Source: Halieaceae bacterium UBA6060 (GTDB lineage Bacteria; Pseudomonadota; Gammaproteobacteria; Pseudomonadales; Halieaceae). From it: a stretch of DNA of 35,888 nucleotides. The notes under the pieces were generated by a model. The model saw only the letters and a list, made by a program, of their open reading frames with translations. It was not told the DNA's origin and made no database searches. The translations under genes and the position numbers were made by a program. Positions 24,233 through 32,295 of this stretch are shown here, piece by piece (the stretch's first letter is position 1; every line of letters begins with the position of its first letter). The stretch spans positions 1 to 35,888 of the forward strand of contig DIYG01000150.1 of the NCBI GenBank assembly GCA_002428935.1, given 5' to 3'.

Positions 24233-24273
24233 AAAAAAGCCCGGTTGCCAAACGAGGAGAAGGCAAACCGGGC
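24233..24273 (-). terminator. intrinsic terminator of the candidate sRNA and polA
   Basis: Read on the minus strand, GCCCGGTTTGCC pairs with GGCAACCGGGC (11 pairs, one bulged base) around a 12-base pyrimidine-rich loop, then six T. The same sequence on the plus strand has no T-run, so it serves minus-strand transcripts. Confidence 0.85.
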
Positions 24274-24352
24274 AGTCAGGGTCTCTCAGGGGTAGTGGAC
24301 GATGGAACCATGCTAACCATCGCCCGGTGACCATGATGTCCATCACCGTCAC
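24233..24352 (-). ncRNA. candidate small RNA between polA and engB (Spot 42 position)
   Basis: About 120 nt on the minus strand, starting roughly 55 bases after the polA stop and ending in a T6 tract. It folds into hairpins at 24326-24347 (GGTGA/TCACC), 24300-24322 (CGATGG/CCATCG, 11-base loop) and a terminator at 24239-24273. The terminator loop contains UUCUCCUCG, complementary to Shine-Dalgarno sequences such as GAGGAGA. An ECF-type promoter sits in front. In E. coli the same polA-engB gap encodes Spot 42 (109 nt). The primary sequence is not like Spot 42, so homology is unproven. No open reading frame with a ribosome site is visible. It could instead be a polA 3' UTR-derived RNA. Confidence 0.6.
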
Positions 24353-24358
24353 ACTTAG

Positions 24359-24386
24359 TATGACGACCCGGTTTCGAGAAAGTTCC
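24359..24386 (-). promoter_or_regulatory. ECF (RpoE/AlgU-like) promoter for the candidate sRNA
   Basis: On the minus strand GGAACTT (24386-24380) and CGTCATA (24365-24359) leave exactly 16 bases between GGAAC and CGTC, the classic extracytoplasmic-function sigma pattern. The same -10 area reads CATACT for sigma70, but no matching -35 lies at 16-18 bases. Expected transcription start is near 24352. Confidence 0.55.
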
Positions 24387-24406
24387 AAACGCTGCAGAAA
24401 ATTTTT

Positions 24407-27142
24407 TTAGTGGGCCTCGTCCCAGTTTCTTCCCCGCCCTGCTTCGACCAACAGGGGAACCGCCAGTTCAGCGGCCGCGGCCATGCGTTCACAGAGTTCG
24501 TCACAAACCGCATCAAGCTGTTCATCGGCGACTTCCAGCACCAGCTCATCGTGGACCTGCATGATCATGCGGGCATCCACGGCCTCTTCGAGAAGCCATT
24601 GATCCACCGAGAGCATCGCTTTCTTGATGATGTCGGCTGCGGTGCCCTGCATCGGCGCGTTGATGGCCGTACGCTCCGCTGCCTGCTGACGCATCTTATT
24701 GCGCACGTTGATTTCCGGGAGGTACAGACGACGTCCGAACAGGGTTTCTACATAGCCCTGTTCGTGAGCCAGGGCGCGAGTGCGGTCCATATACTCCCGC
24801 ACGCCGGGGTAACGCTCGAAGTACACGTCGATGTAACGCTGGGCCTCACCGCGATCAAGATGTAACTGACGGGCCAGACCGAAGGCGGACATGCCATAGA
24901 TCAAACCAAAGTTGATGGCCTTCGCTTTACGCCGCTGGTCTCCCGACACGGAATCCAGAGCGACATCGAAGACCTCGCTGGCCGTAGCGCTGTGCACATC
25001 CAGATTCTCGCGGAAGGCCGCCAGAAGACCGGGGTCCTCGGACAGATGAGCCATAATCCGCAGCTCAATCTGCGAATAGTCCGCAGCCACCACGCTGTAG
25101 CCCTCCGGCGCGATAAAGGCCTGGCGAATCCGCCGGCCTTCTTCCGTGCGGATGGGAATGTTCTGGAGGTTTGGGTCCGACGAGGAAAGACGCCCCGTGG
25201 CGGTGACCGCCTGATGGTAAGAGGTGTGGATGCGCCCCGTTTCCGGGTTGATCATTCCCGGCAGCTTGTCCGTGTAAGTGCCCTTGAGCTTTGACAAGCT
25301 GCGATGCTCCAGGAGCAGTCGCGGGAGGGGGTAATCCAGGGCCAGTTCCTGCAGCACCTCTTCGGCAGTGGAGGGAGCACCCTTGGGTGTTTTCTTTAGT
25401 ACCGGCAGCTCGAGTTTTTCGAAGAGGATTTCTCCCAGCTGTTTGGGGGAACCCAGATTGAACACCTGACCCGCCAGGTTGTGGGCCTCCTCCTCAAGGG
25501 CCTGAAGCCGTTGGCCGAGCTCACGACTCTGCTCCCAGAGACGATCTTCATCCAGGAGCGCACCGCAGCGTTCCATCCGCGACAGCACGGGCACCAAGGG
25601 CAACTCAATCTCGTCAAACACCCGCTGCAGGCTTCGCTCCGCCTGGAGCTTTGGCCACAGCGTGGCGTGGAGCGCCAGGGTGACCTCCGCATCCTCAGCG
25701 GCGTAGGCGGAAGCTTCCTCGATACCGACTTGATCGAAGGTGATTTGCTTGGCCCCCTTGCCCGCCACGTCTTCAAAGTGGGTTGTGCTGCGACCCAGAT
25801 ACTTGAGGGCGAGGGTGTCCATGTCGTGCCGCGAACCCGTGGAATCGAGCACATAAGACTCGAGCATGGTGTCGAAGGCGATGCCGCGCAGGGTAATGCC
25901 GTGGCGCTCCAGCACGCTGGCGTCGTACTTGAGGTTCTGCCCGACCTTGGCCCGCGCCGGGTCTTCAAGAATGGGCTTAAGGGCGGCCAACGTCGCATCG
26001 CGATCCAGTTGCGTCGGCGCCCCGGGGTAGCTGTGCGCCAGGGGCACATAGGCCGCCTCGCCGCGTTCCACCGCAAAGGACACGCCGACAATTTCCGCCT
26101 GCATGTAGTCGAGGCTGGTGGTCTCCGTGTCAAAAGCAAACAACTCCGCCGCCTTTAGGCGCGCAAGCCATTTGTCGAGAGCCCCCTGGTCCAGCACCGT
26201 GTCGTAGTGGGTTTCTTCGTCAACGGGCGAGACTTCATCGTCGACCGCGTCCGGCCCCTGCTCCAGCTCGTCGATCCAGGATTTGAATTCCAGTTCGCGG
26301 AACTGCTCCAGAAGGGCCGCGTTGTCTGGCGCGCCATTGGCCAGCTCATCAAAAGCCTGGGGAAGCTTCAGATCCGTGGCGATGGTAGCCAGTCGATAAG
26401 ACAGATAGGCGTTATCTTTTTCTTTCTCGAGCTTTGCGGCCATGGTTTTCGCACCGCGAAAACTCAGGGTCGCCACCTGATCCAGGGAGGCGTAAATCGT
26501 ATCCAGCCCCCCGAGGCCCTGGAGCAAACCCAGGGCGGTTTTCTCACCGACTCCCGCCACCCCGGGGATGTTGTCGACCTTGTCACCCATGAGCGCCAGA
26601 AGATCGATGATCAGCTCCGGCGGTATACCAAACTTGTTAACCACCCCTTCGGGATCCATCACCGTGTCGTTCATGGTGTTAACGAGAGTGACTCGGTCGT
26701 TCACAAGCTGAGCCATGTCCTTGTCGCCCGTGGAGACCACAACCTCTGCCCCGGCGGCACTGGCCTGGGAGGCGAGGGTACCGATGACATCATCGGCCTC
26801 AACACCGGTTTCGCAGAGCAGGGGGAGACCCATGCCCCGGACGATGTCATGAATCGGCTGCACCTGCTCCCGCAGGTCGTCGGGCATGGGTGGGCGGTTA
26901 GCTTTGTATTCGGGATAGATGTCGTCGCGAAAGGTTTTGCCCTTGGCATCGAAAACCACGGCGATGGTGCTGTTGGGATAATCCTTCTGCAACCGCCGAA
27001 GCATATTGATCACGCCCTTTACGGCACCCGTGGCTACGCCCTTGGAGTTCGTCAGAGGTGGAAGGGCGTGGTAAGCGCGGTAGAGATAGGAGGAACCATC
27101 CACCAGGACCAACGGTGCAGATTCAGGCATAGGGGTTTCCAT
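24407..27142 (-). CDS. polA: DNA polymerase I
   Basis: Removes RNA primers and fills gaps in replication and excision repair. The 911 residues include all three domains. The 5' nuclease/flap endonuclease covers about 6-295 (VLVDGSSYLYRAYHAL, DVIGTLA, ALMGDKVDNIPGVAGVGEKTA). The 3'-5' proofreading exonuclease is intact, with FAFDTET giving Asp338 and Glu340 and a later YAAEDAEVT. The polymerase covers about 520-911, with AADYSQIELR at 686, the O-helix RRKAKAINFGLIYG from 734 and QVHDELV near 862. Two ATGs lie four codons apart at the start; the second (MPESAPL) has GGAA seven bases upstream and may be the real one. It converges on engB, as in E. coli and Pseudomonas. Confidence 0.97.
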   Translation of the reverse strand: METPMPESAPLVLVDGSSYLYRAYHALPPLTNSKGVATGAVKGVINMLRRLQKDYPNSTIAVVFDAKGKTFRDDIYPEYKANRPPMPDDLREQVQPIHDIVRGMGLPLLCETGVEADDVIGTLASQASAAGAEVVVSTGDKDMAQLVNDRVTLVNTMNDTVMDPEGVVNKFGIPPELIIDLLALMGDKVDNIPGVAGVGEKTALGLLQGLGGLDTIYASLDQVATLSFRGAKTMAAKLEKEKDNAYLSYRLATIATDLKLPQAFDELANGAPDNAALLEQFRELEFKSWIDELEQGPDAVDDEVSPVDEETHYDTVLDQGALDKWLARLKAAELFAFDTETTSLDYMQAEIVGVSFAVERGEAAYVPLAHSYPGAPTQLDRDATLAALKPILEDPARAKVGQNLKYDASVLERHGITLRGIAFDTMLESYVLDSTGSRHDMDTLALKYLGRSTTHFEDVAGKGAKQITFDQVGIEEASAYAAEDAEVTLALHATLWPKLQAERSLQRVFDEIELPLVPVLSRMERCGALLDEDRLWEQSRELGQRLQALEEEAHNLAGQVFNLGSPKQLGEILFEKLELPVLKKTPKGAPSTAEEVLQELALDYPLPRLLLEHRSLSKLKGTYTDKLPGMINPETGRIHTSYHQAVTATGRLSSSDPNLQNIPIRTEEGRRIRQAFIAPEGYSVVAADYSQIELRIMAHLSEDPGLLAAFRENLDVHSATASEVFDVALDSVSGDQRRKAKAINFGLIYGMSAFGLARQLHLDRGEAQRYIDVYFERYPGVREYMDRTRALAHEQGYVETLFGRRLYLPEINVRNKMRQQAAERTAINAPMQGTAADIIKKAMLSVDQWLLEEAVDARMIMQVHDELVLEVADEQLDAVCDELCERMAAAAELAVPLLVEAGRGRNWDEAH

Positions 27143-27210
27143 GGCTTTCGCTGTTTAGGTCGCCGATGGCCTAACTGGCTTCACCACAGGGGCCCCGGCA
27201 CGTCAGACCG

Positions 27211-27879
27211 CTAATGCTCCCACAGATAGCGGGCCGCGCGGTACGTCACTTTCATCTTCGCCAGATCCAGGGGGGCTTTGAAGAATCCATGGTAGTGGCC
27301 CCGCGGATTGATCAGCACCACGTTGGCGCTGTGATCGACCTGATAGTCCTCGCCCTGCCCCGGTACTTTGCGAAACGGTGTGTTCAGGGCCGTAGCGAGA
27401 CGAAACAGATCCAGAAACTCGCCGGTGACACCGGTGAAATCCTCATTGAAGTAGGGCACGTAGCTGGCCAATTGCTCCACCGTATCCCGGGCGGGATCCA
27501 CGGAAATCATTACCACCTGGGTGTCCTGAGCTTCCGTTCCCTCCAGCTCCGCGACAAAGCGATCGAGAAAAGCCATGGTGGTGGGACAGATATCCGGGCA
27601 GTAGGTAAAGCCGAAAAACATCAGCGTCCACTGCCCCTGGAGTGCTTCGGGTGTAAATGGATTCCCGTGGTGATCCGTGAGGGCAAATTCACCCATGTCT
27701 CGCGGTGGGTCCATGAGGTAAAGGCCGTTGGCCTGTAACTCCCCTTCGGACATAAGCCGGGGCTGACCAATACGGTGCACGAACCCGGCTACCACGATCA
27801 ACATGAAAATCAGAACACCGATAACCGTGCGTCGAATACCCGGCTTCGGATTGCGCACCCCAGAGCTCTCGTCACTCAC
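27211..27879 (-). CDS. SCO1/SenC/PrrC family copper chaperone
   Basis: Membrane-anchored periplasmic thioredoxin-fold protein that matures the CuA centre of cytochrome oxidase subunit II. The 222 residues have one N-terminal membrane span (17-35) and then FTYCPDICPTT (Cys94, Cys98) and VDHSANV (His183), the three copper ligands. The start is GTG at 27879, which overlaps the ctaB stop in the sequence GTGA, a typical coupled junction; a longer open frame beginning at 28026 lies entirely within ctaB and is not credible. It is the last gene of the oxidase operon before polA, matching the position of the SCO gene in the Pseudomonas aa3 cluster. Confidence 0.92.
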   Translation of the reverse strand: MSDESSGVRNPKPGIRRTVIGVLIFMLIVVAGFVHRIGQPRLMSEGELQANGLYLMDPPRDMGEFALTDHHGNPFTPEALQGQWTLMFFGFTYCPDICPTTMAFLDRFVAELEGTEAQDTQVVMISVDPARDTVEQLASYVPYFNEDFTGVTGEFLDLFRLATALNTPFRKVPGQGEDYQVDHSANVVLINPRGHYHGFFKAPLDLAKMKVTYRAARYLWEH

Positions 27880-28808
27880 GATGGATACCCCGGCAGCGGC
27901 GGCAAGGGCAATACGTAGTGATCCACAAGCATCACCAGAAAGAGCAGCATGAGATAGGTAATGGAGTACTTGAAGGTATAGATCGGTGCCTTGGGGTTCT
28001 TCTCCCGAAGAATCTCTATGGACCAATAGAAAAATCGCAGACCGAGCACAACCGCGCCCGCAAGGTACAGCCAGTTACTCATGCGCGTGGCGAAGGGCAA
28101 CAAGGTGATCAAAAACATGATGATCGTGTACAGAAGAATATGCAGCTGGGTAAAGCGCACGCCGTGGGTCACCGGCAGCATGGGAATATCCACCAGCGCA
28201 TACTCCTCACGGCGGTGGATGGCCAGGGCCCAAAAATGAGGCGGTGTCCAGGCAAAGATGATCAACACCAGAAGCAAGGCGTGACCGTGAATCTCGCCGG
28301 TGACTGCCGTCCAGCCCAGGAGCGGCGGCGCAGCACCTGCGAGCCCACCGATAACAATATTCTGTGGCGTGGCGCGTTTAAGGAACAGCGTGTAAACAAA
28401 CGCGTAACCCACGAGAGAAGCCAGGGTCAGCCATGCGGTGAGCGCGTTGACCCAAATGAGCAAAATTGCCATGCCCGCGACCCCCAGGGCTGTGGCAAAG
28501 GCAATGGCGTGGTTATTACTCACCCGCCCCTTGGCCAGGGGACGATTGCGGGTTCGCGCCATCTTCTGGTCGATACGCTGATCCACCACGTGATTCACAG
28601 CCGCCGCGGCCCCTGCACAGAGAGCGATACCGAGATTTCCGAGAATAAGGGCATCGAGGGGAACCCAGCCCGGAACGGCCATGCACATGCCGATGACCGA
28701 GGTGAGAATCATCAGGGCTACCACGCCAGGCTTGGTCAGCTCCTTGTAATCACGCCAACTCGCTCGCTCCGCGGTTACCGCCGCTGTTGGGTTCACCGAC
28801 TCAGCCAT
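27876..28808 (-). CDS. ctaB: protoheme IX farnesyltransferase (heme O synthase)
   Basis: Adds a farnesyl group to heme B to give heme O, the precursor of heme A. This UbiA-family polytopic membrane enzyme (310 residues, about nine spans) has the prenyl-diphosphate motif NHVVDQRIDQKMARTRNRPL (67-86 region) and the second Asp-rich region near YALVDIPMLPVTHG. The start overlaps the upstream stop by eight bases (ATGGCTGA) and its own stop overlaps the SCO start, so it is tightly coupled. In most related clusters ctaA (heme A synthase) lies just upstream; here the preceding gene is instead the thioredoxin-like protein. Also called cyoE in quinol oxidase operons; the position with cox genes makes ctaB the better symbol. 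Confidence 0.95.
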   Translation of the reverse strand: MAESVNPTAAVTAERASWRDYKELTKPGVVALMILTSVIGMCMAVPGWVPLDALILGNLGIALCAGAAAAVNHVVDQRIDQKMARTRNRPLAKGRVSNNHAIAFATALGVAGMAILLIWVNALTAWLTLASLVGYAFVYTLFLKRATPQNIVIGGLAGAAPPLLGWTAVTGEIHGHALLLVLIIFAWTPPHFWALAIHRREEYALVDIPMLPVTHGVRFTQLHILLYTIIMFLITLLPFATRMSNWLYLAGAVVLGLRFFYWSIEILREKNPKAPIYTFKYSITYLMLLFLVMLVDHYVLPLPPLPGYPS

Positions 28809-29520
28809 TGGAGTTCTTGATCAGGAACTTGAGGTCCGAGATCACATCCTTGTAATCAATGGACGGGTCGTAACGCATCATCACCCAACCGTTCGGGTCC
28901 ATGAGATACCAACTCTCAGGCGCGTCCGAGAGTTCGGGAAACATCGTGCTAAAGGCTTCGGCCGTGGTACGCCACAGGGTCATGCCCCGTTGCTCCCTGG
29001 CCAGATAGGTCGCGAAGTCAGCGGGCATTGGGCGTTCATCGCTGAGCTCGTCGAGAGACAAAGTCAGTGGGCCACTGGCGTTTGTAACCAACATTCGTTG
29101 CACCCGACCCAGCTCTTTGCCCAGGGACTGATGTATTTGCCGGGTTTCATAAAGCCGTCGTTCGCAGGCCACCTCGCAGACGGCGGAGGCCTGAGGCACC
29201 ACAATGGTCCAGAAGGGCGAGCGAAACTCCGCGACATCCAGGGCTTTGCCATCGACATTTCGCCACCCCGCTTCCATGGCCTGACGGGGTGGCTGTACCA
29301 ACTCCCCGCGATTGGCGGTGCCCAGGGCGCCAACCAGGTCAATCTGTCCGTTGACCACGAAATACCACATCCAGCTCGCCGCCAAAATCATGATCACGGG
29401 AATACCGGCGATAAGGAGCAGGATCATCCGTCCATTGCCCGCTTCCACCGTTGGCGAGCTTTCCTTAAGGGAGGCTGAATTGTCGGTAGCACGCTCCACG
29501 CGTCTACTTCTCCTTTCCAT
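28801..29520 (-). CDS. SCO-like thioredoxin-fold membrane protein of the oxidase cluster
   Basis: A 239-residue protein in the place of Pseudomonas PA0111 (as I recall the cluster). One membrane span (about 32-54) anchors a periplasmic domain that looks like a diverged SCO/thioredoxin fold: WTIVVPQASAVCEVACERRLY has Cys115 and Cys119 in CxxxC, and SWYLMDPNGWVMMRYDPS near the end resembles the SCO strand LIDPxG. No His is seen where SCO binds copper. It probably helps oxidase assembly, perhaps as a thiol reductase or copper-site helper; this is inference. Start choice: ATG 29520 overlaps the SURF1 end by 17 bases; GTG 29499, ten bases after AAGGAG and just beyond the SURF1 stop, is nearly as good (232 residues). 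Confidence 0.75.
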   Translation of the reverse strand: MERRSRRVERATDNSASLKESSPTVEAGNGRMILLLIAGIPVIMILAASWMWYFVVNGQIDLVGALGTANRGELVQPPRQAMEAGWRNVDGKALDVAEFRSPFWTIVVPQASAVCEVACERRLYETRQIHQSLGKELGRVQRMLVTNASGPLTLSLDELSDERPMPADFATYLAREQRGMTLWRTTAEAFSTMFPELSDAPESWYLMDPNGWVMMRYDPSIDYKDVISDLKFLIKNSNG

Positions 29521-30304
29521 TGTGGTCCACAAACGAGTTCCCGCTCGGATTCGGCAAGCCTCGACGTCGCAGGAGATCGAGTAAGTTGCTGCTTCGAAAC
29601 ACGAAGAACACCAACAGAGCGGCGGCCATGGTAAACCATTGCAGAGCATAGCCCCGATGTTTTTCCGGCGACACATTCACCACCGGCCAGTCCCGACGAA
29701 AGCCCGTGGGCTGATCATCTTCCAGGCGCAATTCCCGAGGGAACAGGCGATAGCCCGTGGTCTTTTCGATGGCCTCGCGGAGGGCGTGGCCGTTGGCTTC
29801 CTGAACCAGCACGGGCCACGGCAAATCCTCAAAGGTCTCGCCGGCCAAAAGGTAGGGCTCCCCCGGCGGGACGTACACACTGGCGATCAAGCGCTGCTGG
29901 TCGCCCGGCACGCTTATCTCCGGCAAACTGCGACGGGCGGGATCTCCGGTAACCCAGCCTCGATTGAGCAACACCGCAAGTCCACTCTCATCGTCGATGA
30001 ACAATCCCAATACATCATGACCATAGCGACCATCGCGTATTTGGTTGTCCAGGAAAATCACCGCCTCGGAAAGGTAGGTTCCCGATAAGCTCACTCGGCG
30101 GTAGGCGAGGTCCTCGGCGGGCAACTTCGCCAGACCGTCCAGCGCAACCGCGGGTGCCACCATGCGCTCCGCGTTCTGACCAGCGATGGCCGCCTTTTCT
30201 TCCGCGCGATCCAACTGCCAACTCCCGAGCATCAGAAGCACGGGCAACAGTACCGCTGTAGTTGCCGTCGTACGCCATTCGAGATCCAGCCGTAAAGCCG
30301 TCAT
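29504..30304 (-). CDS. SURF1 family cytochrome oxidase assembly protein
   Basis: Inner-membrane protein that helps insert heme a3 into cytochrome oxidase subunit I. The 266 residues show the standard layout: a membrane span at each end (about 15-30 and 225-242) around a periplasmic domain. LGSWQLDRAEEK near the first span, LLNRGWV in the middle and HRGYALQWFTMAA at the second span are the family motifs. ATG at 30304 has AGGA seven bases upstream; a TTG one codon earlier is ignored. It starts opposite the DUF2909 gene, 90 bases away, and its end overlaps the next assembly gene. Confidence 0.9.
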   Translation of the reverse strand: MTALRLDLEWRTTATTAVLLPVLLMLGSWQLDRAEEKAAIAGQNAERMVAPAVALDGLAKLPAEDLAYRRVSLSGTYLSEAVIFLDNQIRDGRYGHDVLGLFIDDESGLAVLLNRGWVTGDPARRSLPEISVPGDQQRLIASVYVPPGEPYLLAGETFEDLPWPVLVQEANGHALREAIEKTTGYRLFPRELRLEDDQPTGFRRDWPVVNVSPEKHRGYALQWFTMAAALLVFFVFRSSNLLDLLRRRGLPNPSGNSFVDHNGKEK

Positions 30305-30359
30305 CAAATTGTCCTGCTATTCGCGAGGGAAGAACCCTGGGCTCGCGCCGCCCCTCCGC

Positions 30360-30365
30360 TATACT
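30360..30365 (+). promoter_or_regulatory. -10 element before the DUF2909 gene
   Basis: TATACT lies 30 bases upstream of the GTG start at 30395. No good -35 match is found at 16-18 bases, so this is only a partial promoter assignment. Confidence 0.35.
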
Positions 30366-30394
30366 CGCGGTTTCCCCGCTCAGAGGCTGTCGCG

Positions 30395-30643
30395 GTGCTC
30401 AAGGTCCTTATTGTTGCTTTCATGCTGATGCTGGTCGCCAGCCTGTTCAGCGGTTTCTATTTTCTGATGGTGGATCAGGGCGACAAAACCAAGCGTCGCA
30501 CCTTTAACTCCCTGGGAGTACGGCTGGGACTGGCATTGGGATTAATGGGGCTGATTGTGTACGGGGTTGCCTCCGGCCAACTCGGCCATCGCAACCCCTG
30601 GGACAGCGGCCCGAATGCTCAGGCCGCGAAAGAGAGTCAGTGA
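30395..30643 (+). CDS. DUF2909 family twin-transmembrane protein
   Basis: An 82-residue membrane protein with two spans (about 3-25 and 43-62) separated by a basic loop (DQGDKTKRRTFNS), the pattern of DUF2909 (Pfam PF11137). Members are found within cytochrome oxidase clusters; the function is not known, but a role in oxidase assembly or stability is likely. The start is GTG at 30395, with AGAGG eight bases upstream. It is on the opposite strand from the rest of the cluster and ends only seven bases from the end of the coxIII gene, so the two transcripts converge and probably overlap at their 3' ends. It has no spacer or recognisable terminator. Confidence 0.85.
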   Translation: MLKVLIVAFMLMLVASLFSGFYFLMVDQGDKTKRRTFNSLGVRLGLALGLMGLIVYGVASGQLGHRNPWDSGPNAQAAKESQ

Positions 30644-30650
30644 TTCCCGG

Positions 30651-31619
30651 CTACAGAATGTAGACAAACAGGAACAGGAATACCCACACCACGTCGACAA
30701 AGTGCCAATACCAACTGGATGCTTCAAAGCCGAAGTGGTCTTCTGCCGTGAAGTGTCCATTGCGCACGGATCGATAAAGCTGAATCGCCAACATGGTCAT
30801 GCCCATAAAGACGTGGAAGCCGTGGAAGCCCGTGAGCATAAAGAACGTGGAACCGTAGATGCCCGAGTTCAGGGTCAGGCCAAAGGCCGCGTAAGCTTCG
30901 TAGTATTCCGCCGCCTGGAGGAACAGGAAGAAAACACCCAGGCCAACGGTAATGGCCAGCCACAGATTGAACTTCTTCTTGTCACCGGCCAGTAGGCCCG
31001 TATGGGCCATGTGTACCGTGACCGATGAGGACAGCAGCACGAGGGTGTTCCACATGGGCAGCCACGCGTACCAGTGATGGGCGTCGCCGAAAGCCATGCT
31101 GGTCTCAGCGCTGGTAAAGGTACCGTTGTTAGCGATGAGCTGACTGCCCGCACCGCCGACCGCTTCCTGCGGGGTAGTCATCATGGGCCAGGAATACTGG
31201 AATCCTTCCCAGAGGAGGAAGTTCATACGACCACCTTCACCCTCTGCCGCCAGCCAGGGGCCAGCCAGATTGCGGACGTAGAACAACGCGCCAAAGAAAG
31301 CGGCAAAGAACATTACCTCGGAGAAAATGAACCAGAACATGCCCAGCACATAGGATTTCTTAAGCTGGCCGCTGGCCATACCGGCGAGGTTTTCCCGGAC
31401 CGTCGTGCGAAACCAAACGAACAGGGTGGCGGCAAATACAAACAATCCGCAGTACAGAATTGTCGGTGATGCCTCCCCGGGTTCGCCGAAGGTGAGATCG
31501 TTCATAAAGCTGGCAGCGCCAAAAATACTCAGCACCAGACCGATGGTGGCCATAACAGCCAGCGGGCTGCTCTCTGGTACGTAGTACTTCTCGTACTCGG
31601 TTGAGGCTTGCGTTGTCAT
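30651..31619 (-). CDS. ctaE: cytochrome c oxidase subunit III
   Basis: Integral membrane subunit of the heme-copper oxidase that stabilises subunit I and its proton uptake. The 322 residues have about seven spans. YVLGMFWFIFSEVMFFAAFFGALFYVR carries the conserved Glu, GDAHHWYAWLPMWNTLVLLSSSVTVHMA and GFHGFHVFMGMTMLAIQLYRS carry the usual His and Gly pattern, and EASSWYWHFVDVVWVFLFLFVYIL is the typical C-terminus. An insertion of roughly 50 residues after the third span (WLAAEGEGG to GDAHHW) is longer than in mitochondrial forms but usual for the Pseudomonas type. GGAGA is upstream of the ATG. The ctaG stop is 86 bases upstream. Confidence 0.94.
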   Translation of the reverse strand: MTTQASTEYEKYYVPESSPLAVMATIGLVLSIFGAASFMNDLTFGEPGEASPTILYCGLFVFAATLFVWFRTTVRENLAGMASGQLKKSYVLGMFWFIFSEVMFFAAFFGALFYVRNLAGPWLAAEGEGGRMNFLLWEGFQYSWPMMTTPQEAVGGAGSQLIANNGTFTSAETSMAFGDAHHWYAWLPMWNTLVLLSSSVTVHMAHTGLLAGDKKKFNLWLAITVGLGVFFLFLQAAEYYEAYAAFGLTLNSGIYGSTFFMLTGFHGFHVFMGMTMLAIQLYRSVRNGHFTAEDHFGFEASSWYWHFVDVVWVFLFLFVYIL

Positions 31620-31705
31620 TGGGTCTTCTCTCCAATTAAACCGCCGGTCCCCCTGACCCGCGGCGCTCGACGCTCATAGCTACATCCCTATGTCCTGGGA
31701 AACAG

Positions 31706-32266
31706 CTACCTTGCGGCAACGGCGCCCTGCGCCATCTCCGTCACATCGAAAAGGGTGTACGACAGGGTGATCGTCGAAATATCCTTCGGCAGTTCCCTAT
31801 CAATAATAAACTGCAGCGGCATTTCCGCCGAACTGCGCCCATCGAGTGGCTGCTGGTTAAAACAGAAACACTCGGTCTTGTGGAAATACTCCGCCGCTCG
31901 CGATGGCGAAACGCTGGGAATCGCCTGAGCAACCATGGCCTGGGGCAGCGGATTGCGGGCCAAAAAGACCGTGTCGTTGGACGCCCCAGGATTCACCGTC
32001 ATCATGGTTTTCTCCGGGCGAAACTCCCAGGGCATACCGGCATTGTTGGTCGCTACGAATTGGATGGTCACCTCGCGGTTTTCATCCACCCCCGCCTGCA
32101 CCGCCGTGTAAGCCTGCCCCGAGGTCTTGCCGTTAATGCCCAGGGCGTCGCAGAGGACATTGTACAGCGGCACCATAACCACAAACACAAAGGCAAACAT
32201 GGCGACGGCTACGACCACCAATTTGGTGGCCGTATCGACAGCGGGATTGGCGCTCAGCCGCAGCAT
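31706..32266 (-). CDS. ctaG: CtaG/Cox11 family copper-delivery protein
   Basis: Delivers copper to the CuB site of subunit I. A single N-terminal membrane span (about 14-36) holds PLYNVLCDALGINGKT, with Cys39 just outside the membrane. The periplasmic beta-sandwich carries the copper-binding CFCFNQQ (Cys133, Cys135), preceded by the conserved FHKTE. At 186 residues the length is normal. It is 29 bases after the coxA stop and upstream of the coxIII gene, the usual order in this oxidase class. Confidence 0.94.
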   Translation of the reverse strand: MLRLSANPAVDTATKLVVVAVAMFAFVFVVMVPLYNVLCDALGINGKTSGQAYTAVQAGVDENREVTIQFVATNNAGMPWEFRPEKTMMTVNPGASNDTVFLARNPLPQAMVAQAIPSVSPSRAAEYFHKTECFCFNQQPLDGRSSAEMPLQFIIDRELPKDISTITLSYTLFDVTEMAQGAVAAR

Positions 32267-32295
32267 GCTTCGTCTCGCTTTAACCGCAGCAAAGC

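Noticed and set aside
26207..27214. A 335-codon open frame opposite polA
   Set aside because: Antisense shadow of the 5' nuclease domain; no ribosome site and no recognisable motif.
27880..28026. Upstream start for the SCO gene inside ctaB
   Set aside because: The GTGA overlap with the ctaB stop gives a coupled start directly before the membrane anchor; the extra 49 residues are ctaB read out of frame.
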